A stretch of DNA of 64,000 nucleotides from Teredinibacter haidensis (lineage in GTDB: Bacteria > Pseudomonadota > Gammaproteobacteria > Pseudomonadales > Cellvibrionaceae), in contig NZ_CP060084.1 of the NCBI RefSeq assembly GCF_014211975.1, positions 992,001 to 1,056,000 on the forward strand, given 5' to 3'. The notes under the pieces were generated by a model. It was not told where the DNA came from, did no database searches, and was given only the letters and a program-made list of their open reading frames with translations. The position numbers and the translations under genes are program-made. Positions 50,431 through 59,759 of the stretch are shown piece after piece; position 1 is the stretch's first letter; each line of letters starts with the position of its first letter.

Positions 50431-51306
50431 GTGAATAAGTTTATAAAGTCACGTTTATTGGTCGGATTCGCTTCCGCCATTATATCAATTTCCGCTATAG
50501 CGGGTGTCTACACGGATGAAGGTTATCTTGATGATAGTGGTGTGCTTTGGGTGCGTTACGTCGACCAGAGCGGAAACGTTTTTTATCGGGATATTGACGG
50601 GCGCATTCTTGAATGTGGATCTGACTGCGGTGCGCCTCCAACGGGTGGCGTTGGTGGCGGTGGCGGCGGCGCGTTGGTGTTGGTTGCCTTAACCATTGGC
50701 CCGATACAGCAAGCTGATGACGATTTTGATGATGACGGTTGGAATGATCCTCAGGATAACTGTCCGCACGACGCGAATTTAGATCAGGATAATTCCGATG
50801 GTGACCGTCATGGAGATGCTTGTGATAACTGTTCTGGGATTGCCAACTTTTATCAGGAGGATGTCGATAATGATGATATTGGTGATGTCTGTGACAGTGA
50901 TATCGATGGTGATGGAGTCGAGGGTTCCGGTGTGACTGACAATTGTTCCTATATCGCTAACATAGATCAGACGGATCGTGATGGCGACGGCTTAGGGGAT
51001 TTGTGTGATGACGACGATGATGCCGATAGCATTCCAGATGCGATAGACAACTGTCCCGGAGTGGCGAATACCGAGCAAGCGAATACTGATTTCTATCTCG
51101 TCGGCGATGTGCACGGCGATGCGTGCGATAACGACTTCGATAACGACGGGTTTAATCTGTCCGTCGACCTCTGTCCTAATGCTCGCTCGGACCAAAATAA
51201 CGATTCCGATGAGGATGGTATAGGGAACGTATGCGATAACTGTCCGTCAACTGCGAATGCGGACCAACTTGATAGGGATAATGACGGCCATGGCGATGCC
51301 TGTTAG
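50431..51306 (+). CDS. Exported thrombospondin type 3 repeat protein
   Basis: 291 residues. Signal peptide (FASAIISISAIAG), a short domain, a Gly-rich hydrophobic linker (about 71-95), then at least six thrombospondin type 3-like repeats of the form D-N-C-P...D-Q-D-N-x-D-G-D-x-x-G-D-x-C. These bind calcium and are disulfide-linked. The protein stops directly at a final GDAC, with no C-terminal anchor or OmpA domain, which is unusual. 188-base gap upstream. Same strand as the rest of the cluster. Confidence 0.8.
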   Translation: MNKFIKSRLLVGFASAIISISAIAGVYTDEGYLDDSGVLWVRYVDQSGNVFYRDIDGRILECGSDCGAPPTGGVGGGGGGALVLVALTIGPIQQADDDFDDDGWNDPQDNCPHDANLDQDNSDGDRHGDACDNCSGIANFYQEDVDNDDIGDVCDSDIDGDGVEGSGVTDNCSYIANIDQTDRDGDGLGDLCDDDDDADSIPDAIDNCPGVANTEQANTDFYLVGDVHGDACDNDFDNDGFNLSVDLCPNARSDQNNDSDEDGIGNVCDNCPSTANADQLDRDNDGHGDAC

Positions 51307-51417
51307 GTGTGGCGATGAATAGCCTGATTTTTTAAGAGGGAAAAATATTTACGGCCTGTCTACGGGTAACTGTGGATAAGACAACATAACGTGATCGATG
51401 TGTATAAGGTGATACGT

Positions 51418-53028
51418 GTGAAACAGTTTTCCAGATTTTACTATTTTTTTATTTTTTCTCTGGTGGCGCTGGTCGGTTGTAAAGATCATGCTCCGTTGGA
51501 GCGCACAACAGAAAGTCAAGTCGCTACATTAAAAGGAACATTCCGTACTGAAAATCCGGATGAAATTAATTTTCCAGTAAAAGTACTGTTTGCAATTGAT
51601 GCATCTGCCAGTATGGGTTTTGTTATGCCTGATGGGAGTGGTGCTGGTGCTGATCCCTACGGTTTGAGGTTGGATGCTGCGCGTGCGTTTATTGACCGAT
51701 ACAACAGTGAGTTCAGTGATGTATCGTTCGAGGTGATGATCTGGAACTCTGCCGTCACTGCTGTAACGCAGAATGCAGATGGGCAGAACGACTTTACCAA
51801 AGACCCCGACGAACTTAACGATATTCTCAGCTTTAACGCGAATGATACTACCACCAACTATTTGGGCACATTGAATACAATTTATACCGATCTTCAGAGA
51901 GATATCACAGATTCTGAAAATAAAGATAATTTATCGCGTACTAAATATATTGTTATTTTCCTCAGTGATGGCCAGCCTGATTCGGGTACGGGGATCGACT
52001 CTCTGAAAAAGATAACAGATAGTGTGAAAGATATTGTCGATATGGTTGAGAACTGGGGAGTAGGATCTTTCAACTTCCATACTTTCCTACTCGAGGATCC
52101 GACGCTGGATGAAGGTGAACTTGCTGAAGCCGGTCAGATTCTGGAAGCGATGGCGGAAGCTGGACAAGGACAATTTCGACGATTTGAAAATGCTGATTCC
52201 GTCGATTTCAATATTGTCGATTTGCGTCTGACGGTTGAATATATCGTTAAATATATTGTTGCTTACAATTTTAATGTGAAACCCGGCGTGGACAACCTGA
52301 TGGTGGATACTGATGCGGATGGCCTTACCGACGCCGAAGAATTGATTTACGGCTCGGATCCTGGTTCTCGTGATACCGATAACGATGGGATGAGCGATTT
52401 TTTTGAAAAACTGCTCAGCTCTCCCGGCAACGAACGTGATCCGTTGGTATTTGACAGCCCTTGTGATTTGGGCGCTGAAGAGGCCTGGCCCGATACTGAT
52501 ACTGATGGTCTGACCGATTGCGAAGAATATATTCAGGGTACTAAGCGAAAAATAGCCGATACCGACTACGATGGAATTCCTGATTATATTGAGCATCTCT
52601 CGGGTACAAGTCCCATAGAAGTTCAAGATACTGATGATACGGATTTTGACGGCAGTGTCGACTGGTTAGAGGTTCATCATCACACGAATGTTAAATCAGC
52701 TGACCCGATTATTCAGCAGAGATACGCCTACCAATACGATATCGTGGATTCTGGTTTGGTACAGATGAACCAAGGTACTGACTCAGAATCGTATGTTCGT
52801 GAATTTCAATTTACAGTGTCCAATATTCATTTGTTAGACACTGAGTACCGTAACGACAAGGAAGGGCACCTGCTAGGTGACAACATGATTCAACTTTATG
52901 TTGCCCAAGTTCCCAGTGACCAACCTGATTCAACACCATTATTTCGACGCGTAACTGTAACTGTCAATATCAATGATAGCGATAAGGTTATTGAAATTAC
53001 GCCTGACAATTTTGAATTAGTTCCTTAA
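51418..53028 (+). CDS. VWA-domain (MIDAS) lipoprotein with calcium-type repeats
   Basis: 536 residues. Lipobox LVGC (C21). The VWA domain (about 54-255) has an intact MIDAS: D61-x-S63-x-S65 (AIDASASMG), a Thr in TTNYLGT, and LSDGQPDSG. Then D-x-D-x-D-G repeats (TDADGLTDAEE near 290, TDTDGLTDCEE near 360), and a C-terminal beta domain. GTG 51418 with AAGGTGA upstream is preferred to GTG 51391. A VWA lipoprotein beside an Agl-like motor recalls CglB, the Myxococcus integrin-like gliding adhesin. Confidence 0.8.
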   Translation: MKQFSRFYYFFIFSLVALVGCKDHAPLERTTESQVATLKGTFRTENPDEINFPVKVLFAIDASASMGFVMPDGSGAGADPYGLRLDAARAFIDRYNSEFSDVSFEVMIWNSAVTAVTQNADGQNDFTKDPDELNDILSFNANDTTTNYLGTLNTIYTDLQRDITDSENKDNLSRTKYIVIFLSDGQPDSGTGIDSLKKITDSVKDIVDMVENWGVGSFNFHTFLLEDPTLDEGELAEAGQILEAMAEAGQGQFRRFENADSVDFNIVDLRLTVEYIVKYIVAYNFNVKPGVDNLMVDTDADGLTDAEELIYGSDPGSRDTDNDGMSDFFEKLLSSPGNERDPLVFDSPCDLGAEEAWPDTDTDGLTDCEEYIQGTKRKIADTDYDGIPDYIEHLSGTSPIEVQDTDDTDFDGSVDWLEVHHHTNVKSADPIIQQRYAYQYDIVDSGLVQMNQGTDSESYVREFQFTVSNIHLLDTEYRNDKEGHLLGDNMIQLYVAQVPSDQPDSTPLFRRVTVTVNINDSDKVIEITPDNFELVP

Positions 53029-53040
53029 TTGGGTAAAGTT

Positions 53041-55380
53041 ATGAAAACTATATTGGCACAACTTAGCTTATGTTTATTTACGGCATTTTTATTATCCGGG
53101 TGCGGTGGTAATAAGGAAAAAGGTTCAGATAGCGATGACGAGAAAGGAATTCGTGCACTTGAACAGCAGACGAATCTTGATGGTATTATCAATCCGGTTA
53201 CTGATGTTGATTGGTACACCATCAATATTACTGAACCTGGTATCGTTGCCCTAAATGTATACAACGATACGCAGCGTTATAATGTTGACATTCTGGCAAC
53301 GATTTATGAAGAAGACAGTAATGGAACACGGAAGCGGATCGCAGCCGATCATTTTCCTGAAGAGAGTGCTACAGATTCTTCGTTAAGCATTAATGTTAAT
53401 ATTACTGAGCCAAAAAAACTGTTTATTGCTATCCGTGATTTGGATGACAACGAAGCCTCGGAAACGGAAACATATAGTGTCTCTTACGATGTGGCTGCGC
53501 CGGAAGATGGTAATGGTACTTTTGATAGCGCTACCAATCTTGCTCTCAACGGCAGTTGTTCTACCGATAGTATAGGGACTGTGGGTGATACAGATGTTAT
53601 GAGATTTAATCTGTCTGAGAGTGGCGTTTATAAAATTTCTACAGATTTTAACGCCTTTTCCGGTGGCACCTCTGTTACGCTAAAAGTGAGTTTGTTTGAT
53701 AGCGAGGGTACCCTCGTACGCAGTGTGGCACAATCGGTGGATAGCGTTTACAGAATGGTCGAAAGTTTACGGGCAGGTAGCTACTATTTGTTGGTTAATG
53801 ATCACGGTAAAGACAATTTTGATACGTCATCCTCCTTTACAACCTGTTTGACGGGGGTCGCCACCGAGGAAATATCGGAAAACGATCGCCAGGAAAACGC
53901 CACCACGATTAGCGGTAGTGGTCATTTTGAAATTAGTGGCTCTCTTGACTATGCCGGAGACCAGGACTGGAGCAGTATTCAATCTGGCGCGGCACCAATA
54001 TCCATTCAGGTCCTGCAATTTGAATTCGATCCGACTGCTAGCAATGGTTGTGACTCCTGGTTTCTAGTTGAAATTACGGATGCAAACGGAGTTGTTTTGT
54101 TCTCAAAGGAATATTCCACTGAAACGGGTTCCCGTATTGCACATGTGAAAGTTGAAAACAGTGGTGAACACTTCATTGCAGTAAGTGCGATTGACGAGAA
54201 GGTATGTAGTTTCGGTGATAAGGATGGTATGCGCTACCAGGTAAGTGTCGATGTGATAGATGTACTAGATGATATAGAAATGGGTGAGGGCAACAACACC
54301 ATTAATCATGCGACAGAGCTGGATGAAACCAGTGACGTATCGATAGAGGCGAAGTTATCCTACGTGGGTGACGTAGACTGGTATCGAATTACCGTACCTG
54401 CAGATGCGTACCAGGATCGCATTGTAGAGATATTTATCGAATCAGAGAGTGCGACGCCACTGGAATACTATGTCAGTGTATTTCAGGCTGATGAAATTCT
54501 GGATACATTCACGGGTTGGGAAAATAACGAATATCCTGTATCTTTTAAAACCAGCTACATTATTTCGAGAACTTTGGGGAACACGGACACGGACTATTTT
54601 GTAAAAATTGTAGATATGCAATCTGATGAGGCAGATATCGATAACAATTACACCATTCGCGCGAATATTATTCCGGTGCAAACTCAGCTTGCTGCTGTCA
54701 ACGACGCGAAGATCATAAACGCTGTATTCTTTTCCGAAGCCGAAGAGCAAGCACAGCTAGCTATCGACAATAATGTAGTTGAGCTAGTTGTATCTGCCAG
54801 CGATCACCGAAATTTCAACTATAATGCGGCAAGCTTTGTAATAACTCCCGAGCTAAAGGACAGCCTTGTCACGAGTAGTCCCGTAGCCGATACCCTAGAG
54901 GTAACTTTCCCCTGGCAATCTGGATATATTGATTACTACAAGGATCGCGATTGGTTCCAATTGGATCTTTCAGAAATCTATGTTTCTGCAGGTGGCCTTG
55001 CAGACATATGGTACTGTGAAATTAAAATTGAACTCTATTCACCAGCGCCTGGTTCTGCAGTTGAATATGCATGGGGTCTATACCGCGACAGTAGTAATAA
55101 CTATAGTGTGGATGACTGGCAAGGTGAGGATGGCCTTTACGCGAGTAACGGCGACGTTTCCGCTGGAGTGGCGGTGTTAGATATCATTACCCCGGCGGCT
55201 GATGCCAGCGGCCCTATGTGGGTAAACAATGAAACTGCATCAGATAGATTTTATCTGGCCGTGGCGGACATTCTTAATCAATCCACGAATATTGCAGACA
55301 ACGACTGGGGATATGATCAGCCTTACTTTGTAAGGATAGCGTTAGTATACCGTTCGAATTTGTCAAAACCGGAAAATTAA
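53041..55380 (+). CDS. Lipoprotein with repeated PPC-type domains
   Basis: 779 residues. Lipobox LSGC (C21), then Gly/Asp-rich. At least four domains of the bacterial pre-peptidase C-terminal (PPC) type: VTDVDWYTINITEPG near 50, GDTDVMRFNLSESG near 180, YAGDQDWSSIQSG near 300, and YVGDVDWYRITVPA near 440. These are beta-sandwich binding modules usually attached to secreted enzymes, but no catalytic domain is visible here. ATG 53041, 12 bases after the VWA lipoprotein stop. Last gene of the run. Confidence 0.75.
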   Translation: MKTILAQLSLCLFTAFLLSGCGGNKEKGSDSDDEKGIRALEQQTNLDGIINPVTDVDWYTINITEPGIVALNVYNDTQRYNVDILATIYEEDSNGTRKRIAADHFPEESATDSSLSINVNITEPKKLFIAIRDLDDNEASETETYSVSYDVAAPEDGNGTFDSATNLALNGSCSTDSIGTVGDTDVMRFNLSESGVYKISTDFNAFSGGTSVTLKVSLFDSEGTLVRSVAQSVDSVYRMVESLRAGSYYLLVNDHGKDNFDTSSSFTTCLTGVATEEISENDRQENATTISGSGHFEISGSLDYAGDQDWSSIQSGAAPISIQVLQFEFDPTASNGCDSWFLVEITDANGVVLFSKEYSTETGSRIAHVKVENSGEHFIAVSAIDEKVCSFGDKDGMRYQVSVDVIDVLDDIEMGEGNNTINHATELDETSDVSIEAKLSYVGDVDWYRITVPADAYQDRIVEIFIESESATPLEYYVSVFQADEILDTFTGWENNEYPVSFKTSYIISRTLGNTDTDYFVKIVDMQSDEADIDNNYTIRANIIPVQTQLAAVNDAKIINAVFFSEAEEQAQLAIDNNVVELVVSASDHRNFNYNAASFVITPELKDSLVTSSPVADTLEVTFPWQSGYIDYYKDRDWFQLDLSEIYVSAGGLADIWYCEIKIELYSPAPGSAVEYAWGLYRDSSNNYSVDDWQGEDGLYASNGDVSAGVAVLDIITPAADASGPMWVNNETASDRFYLAVADILNQSTNIADNDWGYDQPYFVRIALVYRSNLSKPEN

Positions 55381-56545
55381 TCGACACTTTCTGTGAATAA
55401 AAGTGGGGATCGGTATTGTGACTGTCGTATTATTTTACAGTTTTGCGAGCGTTTGACTACGCCTGTACGCCGCAGCTTGAGCTATTCAAATAAAAGGGGT
55501 TCACTTAAAATTCGTTCAATTAATTTTAGGTTCTGTCGTTTCCTGCATGGCTGTTGGGAGGCGGCGGGAATTTGGATGAAGGCGTAGAGAAGCTTGCTCA
55601 TCGAGCAAGGGTCGCTAATGTGAGCAGTAATCAATTTTGATGATTTTTTTTCATAGTGTGTATTTATCTCCCAAACCAGAGTAGGGTCACGAATTTGTCC
55701 TTATAGGCTGCGTCGATGATGTTAATTCGGTGATTTTTTATCGTCAGCAGAATACTGGGTTATCTTCTCTCAAGCGCGGAAGTTAAGTGTTGCGGGTCGT
55801 GTATGTATAAACACGCTGCTGGATTGGGGTATGTCGATCTGCCCGCGATCTCGTAACGTACTTATAAAAACCGGCTTGAGTGAAATCAAAAATATCGTTT
55901 AATTGCGTCTAGATCAAGATAAAGACGGGTTTTTGTGTGTTAGCGATGAAGGGTGTTTCCACTCCACCCCGCGTACAAAGTGGAAAGGTAGTAACTGGAT
56001 GGGGCTTTCTACGGGTCTTCGCCTGCTCTTTAGTGGTTTTCGTGATTCATTTTTGGGCCTTTAGTAACTGTTATGTGGTTCTTGGTTGAGAGGTTCATGA
56101 GCAACGATCAACAAGCGGTAATATCACTCCTTAGAAGAAAATTTCCTGTTTAAACAGGGTAGGTGTCGCAGTTATTTAGACATTGAATTGGTCTCATTAT
56201 TAAAAAGTAAGCAGAGAGTATGCATGCACGAGAGCAGGTGCTAAGCAAGACGTTTGATGACTTGGGCGAAGGTATTTTGGTTTGTCGGAATATGCTTTGC
56301 GGTGGTTCACAAACTGAAGGTTATGACGTTGTTTGAGCTGCCTAATTTAGTTACCATCGTCACGCATACGAATTTTGCGGTCTTGGAAAGAAAAGAAAAA
56401 CCGAAATAAAGTATGGGAATTAGAAAGTCAAACCAACTACTTAGTGTAACTCGCAGGGTTGGGTTTCTCATTAACGCTGTTTGTAAAAAGAACCCCGATT
56501 GAGATGTGCTAGCGTGTTTTCAGTTAAACAATAGGAGAATGATAG
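55381..56545. other. 1.2 kb region without an intact gene
   Basis: Separates the envelope-machine genes from the T6SS cassette. Contains small hairpins (CTTGCTC/GAGCAAG at 55593-55609), a perfect 14-bp palindrome CCTGTTTAAACAGG (56145-56158), and protein-like fragments in shifting frames (55726-56064 with one internal stop; 56220-56336, 38 codons). It may be gene debris plus the hcp promoter. AGGAGA at its end is the hcp ribosome-binding site. Confidence 0.45.
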
Positions 56546-57028
56546 ATGGCAATTTATCTGGAGTGGGAAGGAATAGAAGGAAATGTTACCGCGGATGGCT
56601 ATGATAAGCATCTCTCAGTAGATTCTTTTCAATTCGGCGTTGCCCGCGGAATTACAATGGAAGCTGGTAATTGTTCGAATCGTGAAGCGAGTCGTCCTAG
56701 CTTTAGCGAAGTTCATGTAACGAAGCCTGCAGATAATTCTTGTACAGCAATCTTTACCGAAGGCGCTTACGGCTCAGCAGGTAAAACCATTAAGGTTAAA
56801 TTCGTTCAAACTGGATCCGATAAGGTAACAGAGTATATGACCTATACTCTGGAAAACTGCTTGGTAAGTAGTTATTCTGTATCTGCGGATTCTGAAGGCG
56901 ATCCCATCGAAGCGATTAGTATTAGTTACACTGCAATTGAAGTGAACTATGCCGACTACGATATGACCAACAAGCAGGCTAGCCCACAGCGCGTCGGCTA
57001 TGATCTTGCGAAAGCTGCCAAAAAGTAA
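56546..57028 (+). CDS. hcp: T6SS tube protein Hcp
   Basis: Hexamer-forming protein that stacks into the inner tube of the type VI secretion system and is itself released. 160 residues; starts MAIYLEWEGIEGNVT and includes FGVARGI, SFSEVHVTK and a C-terminal TAIEVNY strand, as in the Hcp1-type family. AGGAGA precedes the ATG. It opens the cassette, 107 bases before vgrG. High expression under its own promoter is likely, as usual for hcp. Confidence 0.93.
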   Translation: MAIYLEWEGIEGNVTADGYDKHLSVDSFQFGVARGITMEAGNCSNREASRPSFSEVHVTKPADNSCTAIFTEGAYGSAGKTIKVKFVQTGSDKVTEYMTYTLENCLVSSYSVSADSEGDPIEAISISYTAIEVNYADYDMTNKQASPQRVGYDLAKAAKK

Positions 57029-57135
57029 CGGATTTACCTATCTAAGGGTAGTAACGTGCAACAGGGGTGGCTAGTGCTGCCTCTGTTCATCGTTGCAGTG
57101 GAATTATTATACGGAATGTATGGAGTTGATATTGC

Positions 57136-59148
57136 ATGAGTCAGAGTCCCCTTACTCAGGATAATCGGCTTATTTCCATTAGTGATTTTTCTCTAGGGAA
57201 AGATACCTTTCTTCTCACCGCCTTCGAAGGCAGTGAATCTATATCCGGTTTGTTTGAATTTCAGATAGATGTTTTATCAGAAGATCTTGATATATCACCC
57301 GACAAAATCGTAGGTAGAAGTGGAACTGTTACCGTTCATAACGAGATTGAGCGTGTTTTTCATGGATGTATTAAGCAGTTTACTTTTGGTGAAATAAGTA
57401 CTGCTAATCTTCGTCAATACCGCATGACCATGGTTCCCTGGTTATGGTTTCTATCTAAAGCGAATAATCATCGTATTTTTCAAGAAATGAATACCAAGGA
57501 TATTGTCTCCGAGGTGTTTGGCGATCATGGGTTTACCGATTTCGATTTTCGAGCCGAAGGTGGCTCTACACGGGAATATTGTGTCCAACACAATGAAAGT
57601 GATTTAGAATTCGTTTCTAGGCTGCTTGAGGAAGACGGCATTGCTTACTTCTTTAAGCATGAAAAGAAAAAACATCAGTTGGTATTGGTGGACAAAAAAA
57701 ACGCATACGATGAATTTGAAGAAACCAGTCTGGAATACTCTAAGGGCAGTAATCCCAACGCAGAGATAAAGCGCTGGCAGCATTTGTATGAATTTAAAAA
57801 AGGCGCGTGGTCACTAAATGACTACAATTTTGAAGAGCCCAAAAAAGATTTGTTTGCGACAACCAAGACAAATAGTAAGTTTTCCGGAAACGATAAGTTT
57901 GAACACTACGAATATCCCGGTTTGTACGACACTACGATGGGGAGGGATCTCGTAGAGATTCGCTTGGATGCCGAAGAATCTAACAAAAACACCGTGCGTG
58001 CGGCGAGTGGTTGTTGCAGTTTTTATGCTGGCGGTCGCTTCAATATGGCGAAGCATACTACCAAGGCTGAAACGGGCGACTATATCGTTGTCAGTATTTT
58101 CCATCGTGCATACGAAACCAGTTATTCCTCGGGAAGCCAGTCTAGCGCGGATTACAGTAATGATTTCGTTTGTATCCCGGCCGATGTTCATTTTCGACCA
58201 ATCCCCGTTCATCAGAGGCCAGTGATGAAGGGCCCCCAATCGGCGCTAGTTGTCGGGCCAGACGGTGAAGAAATTCATGTTGATGCGCATGGTCGTATAA
58301 AAGTCCAGTTTATTTGGGATAGAAAAGGGAAAAAAGACGAAAATAGCAGTTGCTGGATTAGGGTTATGCAATCCTGGGCAGGAAACCAGTGGGGTGCTTC
58401 CTTTATTCCTCGAATCGGTCATGAGGTTATTGTTAACTTTTTGGATGGAGACCCAGACAGGCCGTTGGTAGTTGGTTCCGTATATAATGGTTGGAACAAA
58501 CCTCCTTTTGAATCGAAAACTCAAAGTGGTATACGAACACGTTCTACGCTTGATGGTTCGCCGCAAAATTTTAATGAGTTTAGGTTTGATGATAAGAAAG
58601 GAGCAGAGCAGGTTTATATTCACGCAGAGAAAAACTTTGACGCTGTTGTGGAGAACGATGAATCCCTAAGTGTGGGTAATGACGAAACTATTGATATTGG
58701 TAATGATAGAAGTAAAAGCATTGGTAATAATGAAAATTCTAATATTGGCAATGACCGAAATAAATCGGTAGGGAATAACCAGTCAGAGTCTATTTCTAAA
58801 AATAAGTCGATAGATGTTGGTGAGAATCACACGGAAAATATTGGAAAAAACGTTTCTATATCGGTAGGCGCTGATCATACAGAATCTATTAGTAAGAATA
58901 TGACAATTTCCATTGATAAGGATTTGTCTGAGTCGGTTGGCGGTAAATATACGGAATCCGTAACGAAGGAGTATGGTTTACAAGCAAAAACCATAACGAT
59001 GCAGGCGTCAGATAAGATCACTTTGAAAACAGGATCTGCCCAAATTGTAATGAAGAAGAATGGCGATATTACCATTAGCGGAAAAAACATTAATATTAAG
59101 GGCTCCGGAAACGTCGTATTAAAAGGCAGTAAGGTCACTGCGAACTAG
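57136..59148 (+). CDS. vgrG: T6SS spike protein VgrG (TssI)
   Basis: Trimeric needle tip. The gp27-like head (about 1-370; FSLGKDTFLLTAFEGSESIS near 15, HNESDLEFVSRLLEEDGIAYFF near 153) is followed by the gp5-like OB domain (about 380-455; DAHGRIKVQFIWDR, SWAGNQWGASFIPRIGHEV). Then comes a beta-prism needle of 8-9-residue repeats (about 505-610; GNDE/GNDR/GNNE). It ends with a short glycine-rich strand region and no C-terminal effector extension. 670 residues, normal for an unextended VgrG. An effector must be carried non-covalently, probably through the DUF2169/DUF4150 proteins downstream. Confidence 0.94.
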   Translation: MSQSPLTQDNRLISISDFSLGKDTFLLTAFEGSESISGLFEFQIDVLSEDLDISPDKIVGRSGTVTVHNEIERVFHGCIKQFTFGEISTANLRQYRMTMVPWLWFLSKANNHRIFQEMNTKDIVSEVFGDHGFTDFDFRAEGGSTREYCVQHNESDLEFVSRLLEEDGIAYFFKHEKKKHQLVLVDKKNAYDEFEETSLEYSKGSNPNAEIKRWQHLYEFKKGAWSLNDYNFEEPKKDLFATTKTNSKFSGNDKFEHYEYPGLYDTTMGRDLVEIRLDAEESNKNTVRAASGCCSFYAGGRFNMAKHTTKAETGDYIVVSIFHRAYETSYSSGSQSSADYSNDFVCIPADVHFRPIPVHQRPVMKGPQSALVVGPDGEEIHVDAHGRIKVQFIWDRKGKKDENSSCWIRVMQSWAGNQWGASFIPRIGHEVIVNFLDGDPDRPLVVGSVYNGWNKPPFESKTQSGIRTRSTLDGSPQNFNEFRFDDKKGAEQVYIHAEKNFDAVVENDESLSVGNDETIDIGNDRSKSIGNNENSNIGNDRNKSVGNNQSESISKNKSIDVGENHTENIGKNVSISVGADHTESISKNMTISIDKDLSESVGGKYTESVTKEYGLQAKTITMQASDKITLKTGSAQIVMKKNGDITISGKNINIKGSGNVVLKGSKVTAN

Positions 59149-59156
59149 GATTTTGA

Positions 59157-59744
59157 ATGACAAGCAAAAAAATGGTTAATGGGCTTGATGAAGCTGTGTT
59201 CGACGAGGATTCTGCTACCATTGCCAGTCAGCAGACTGTTCCTACAGGTGAAATTATTATATCCACATTGGTGGGTTTGAATGATACTAGACAGCCCATT
59301 GTTAAATTCGAAGCATTTGGTCATCATGATCCGGTCGTTGCTTCAACGACTTTATCCATAGGGCCGGAACATGTCGGTCGGCAGGCGGCGTTACTTTTTC
59401 TGAATGGGAATATGAGCACTCCGGTAATTGTTGGATTTATCCATAGTCCTCTGCACGCGCTTCTGGAAAGTTACGATAATGCCGAGCTGGAACCTGTATT
59501 CAGTGAGCCCAGCGTTATGACAAATTCTTTACTGGAAAAAACTGATAGTAACTCGGTATCGAAGACACTTGTAATTGATGGGAAAAAAGTACACATAGAG
59601 GGTGAGGAAGAAATCGTTCTAAAGTGTGGTGACGCTAGTATTACTCTGACCCATACGGGAAAAATACTGATCCGCGGTAAATATATAGTCAACCGATCCA
59701 GTGGTGTCAATCGTATCTTGGGCGGTTCTGTCCAGGTTAACTAG
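59157..59744 (+). CDS. DUF6484-type T6SS-associated protein
   Basis: 195 residues. Central domain (about 30-105; GEIIISTLVGLNDTRQPIVKF ... LSIGPEHVGRQAALLFLNG ... PVIVGFIH) fits DUF6484, common beside vgrG. The C-terminus (about 140-195) has strand repeats like the VgrG needle end (KVHIEGEEEIVLKCGDASITL). Eight bases after vgrG. Possibly a spike accessory or second needle component. The function is not established. Confidence 0.75.
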   Translation: MTSKKMVNGLDEAVFDEDSATIASQQTVPTGEIIISTLVGLNDTRQPIVKFEAFGHHDPVVASTTLSIGPEHVGRQAALLFLNGNMSTPVIVGFIHSPLHALLESYDNAELEPVFSEPSVMTNSLLEKTDSNSVSKTLVIDGKKVHIEGEEEIVLKCGDASITLTHTGKILIRGKYIVNRSSGVNRILGGSVQVN

Positions 59745-59759
59745 TCTCGGCGCCTAACT

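Noticed and set aside
55393..55587. 64-codon plus-strand frame after the PPC lipoprotein
   Set aside because: Cys/Arg-rich noise with no ribosome-binding site or family.
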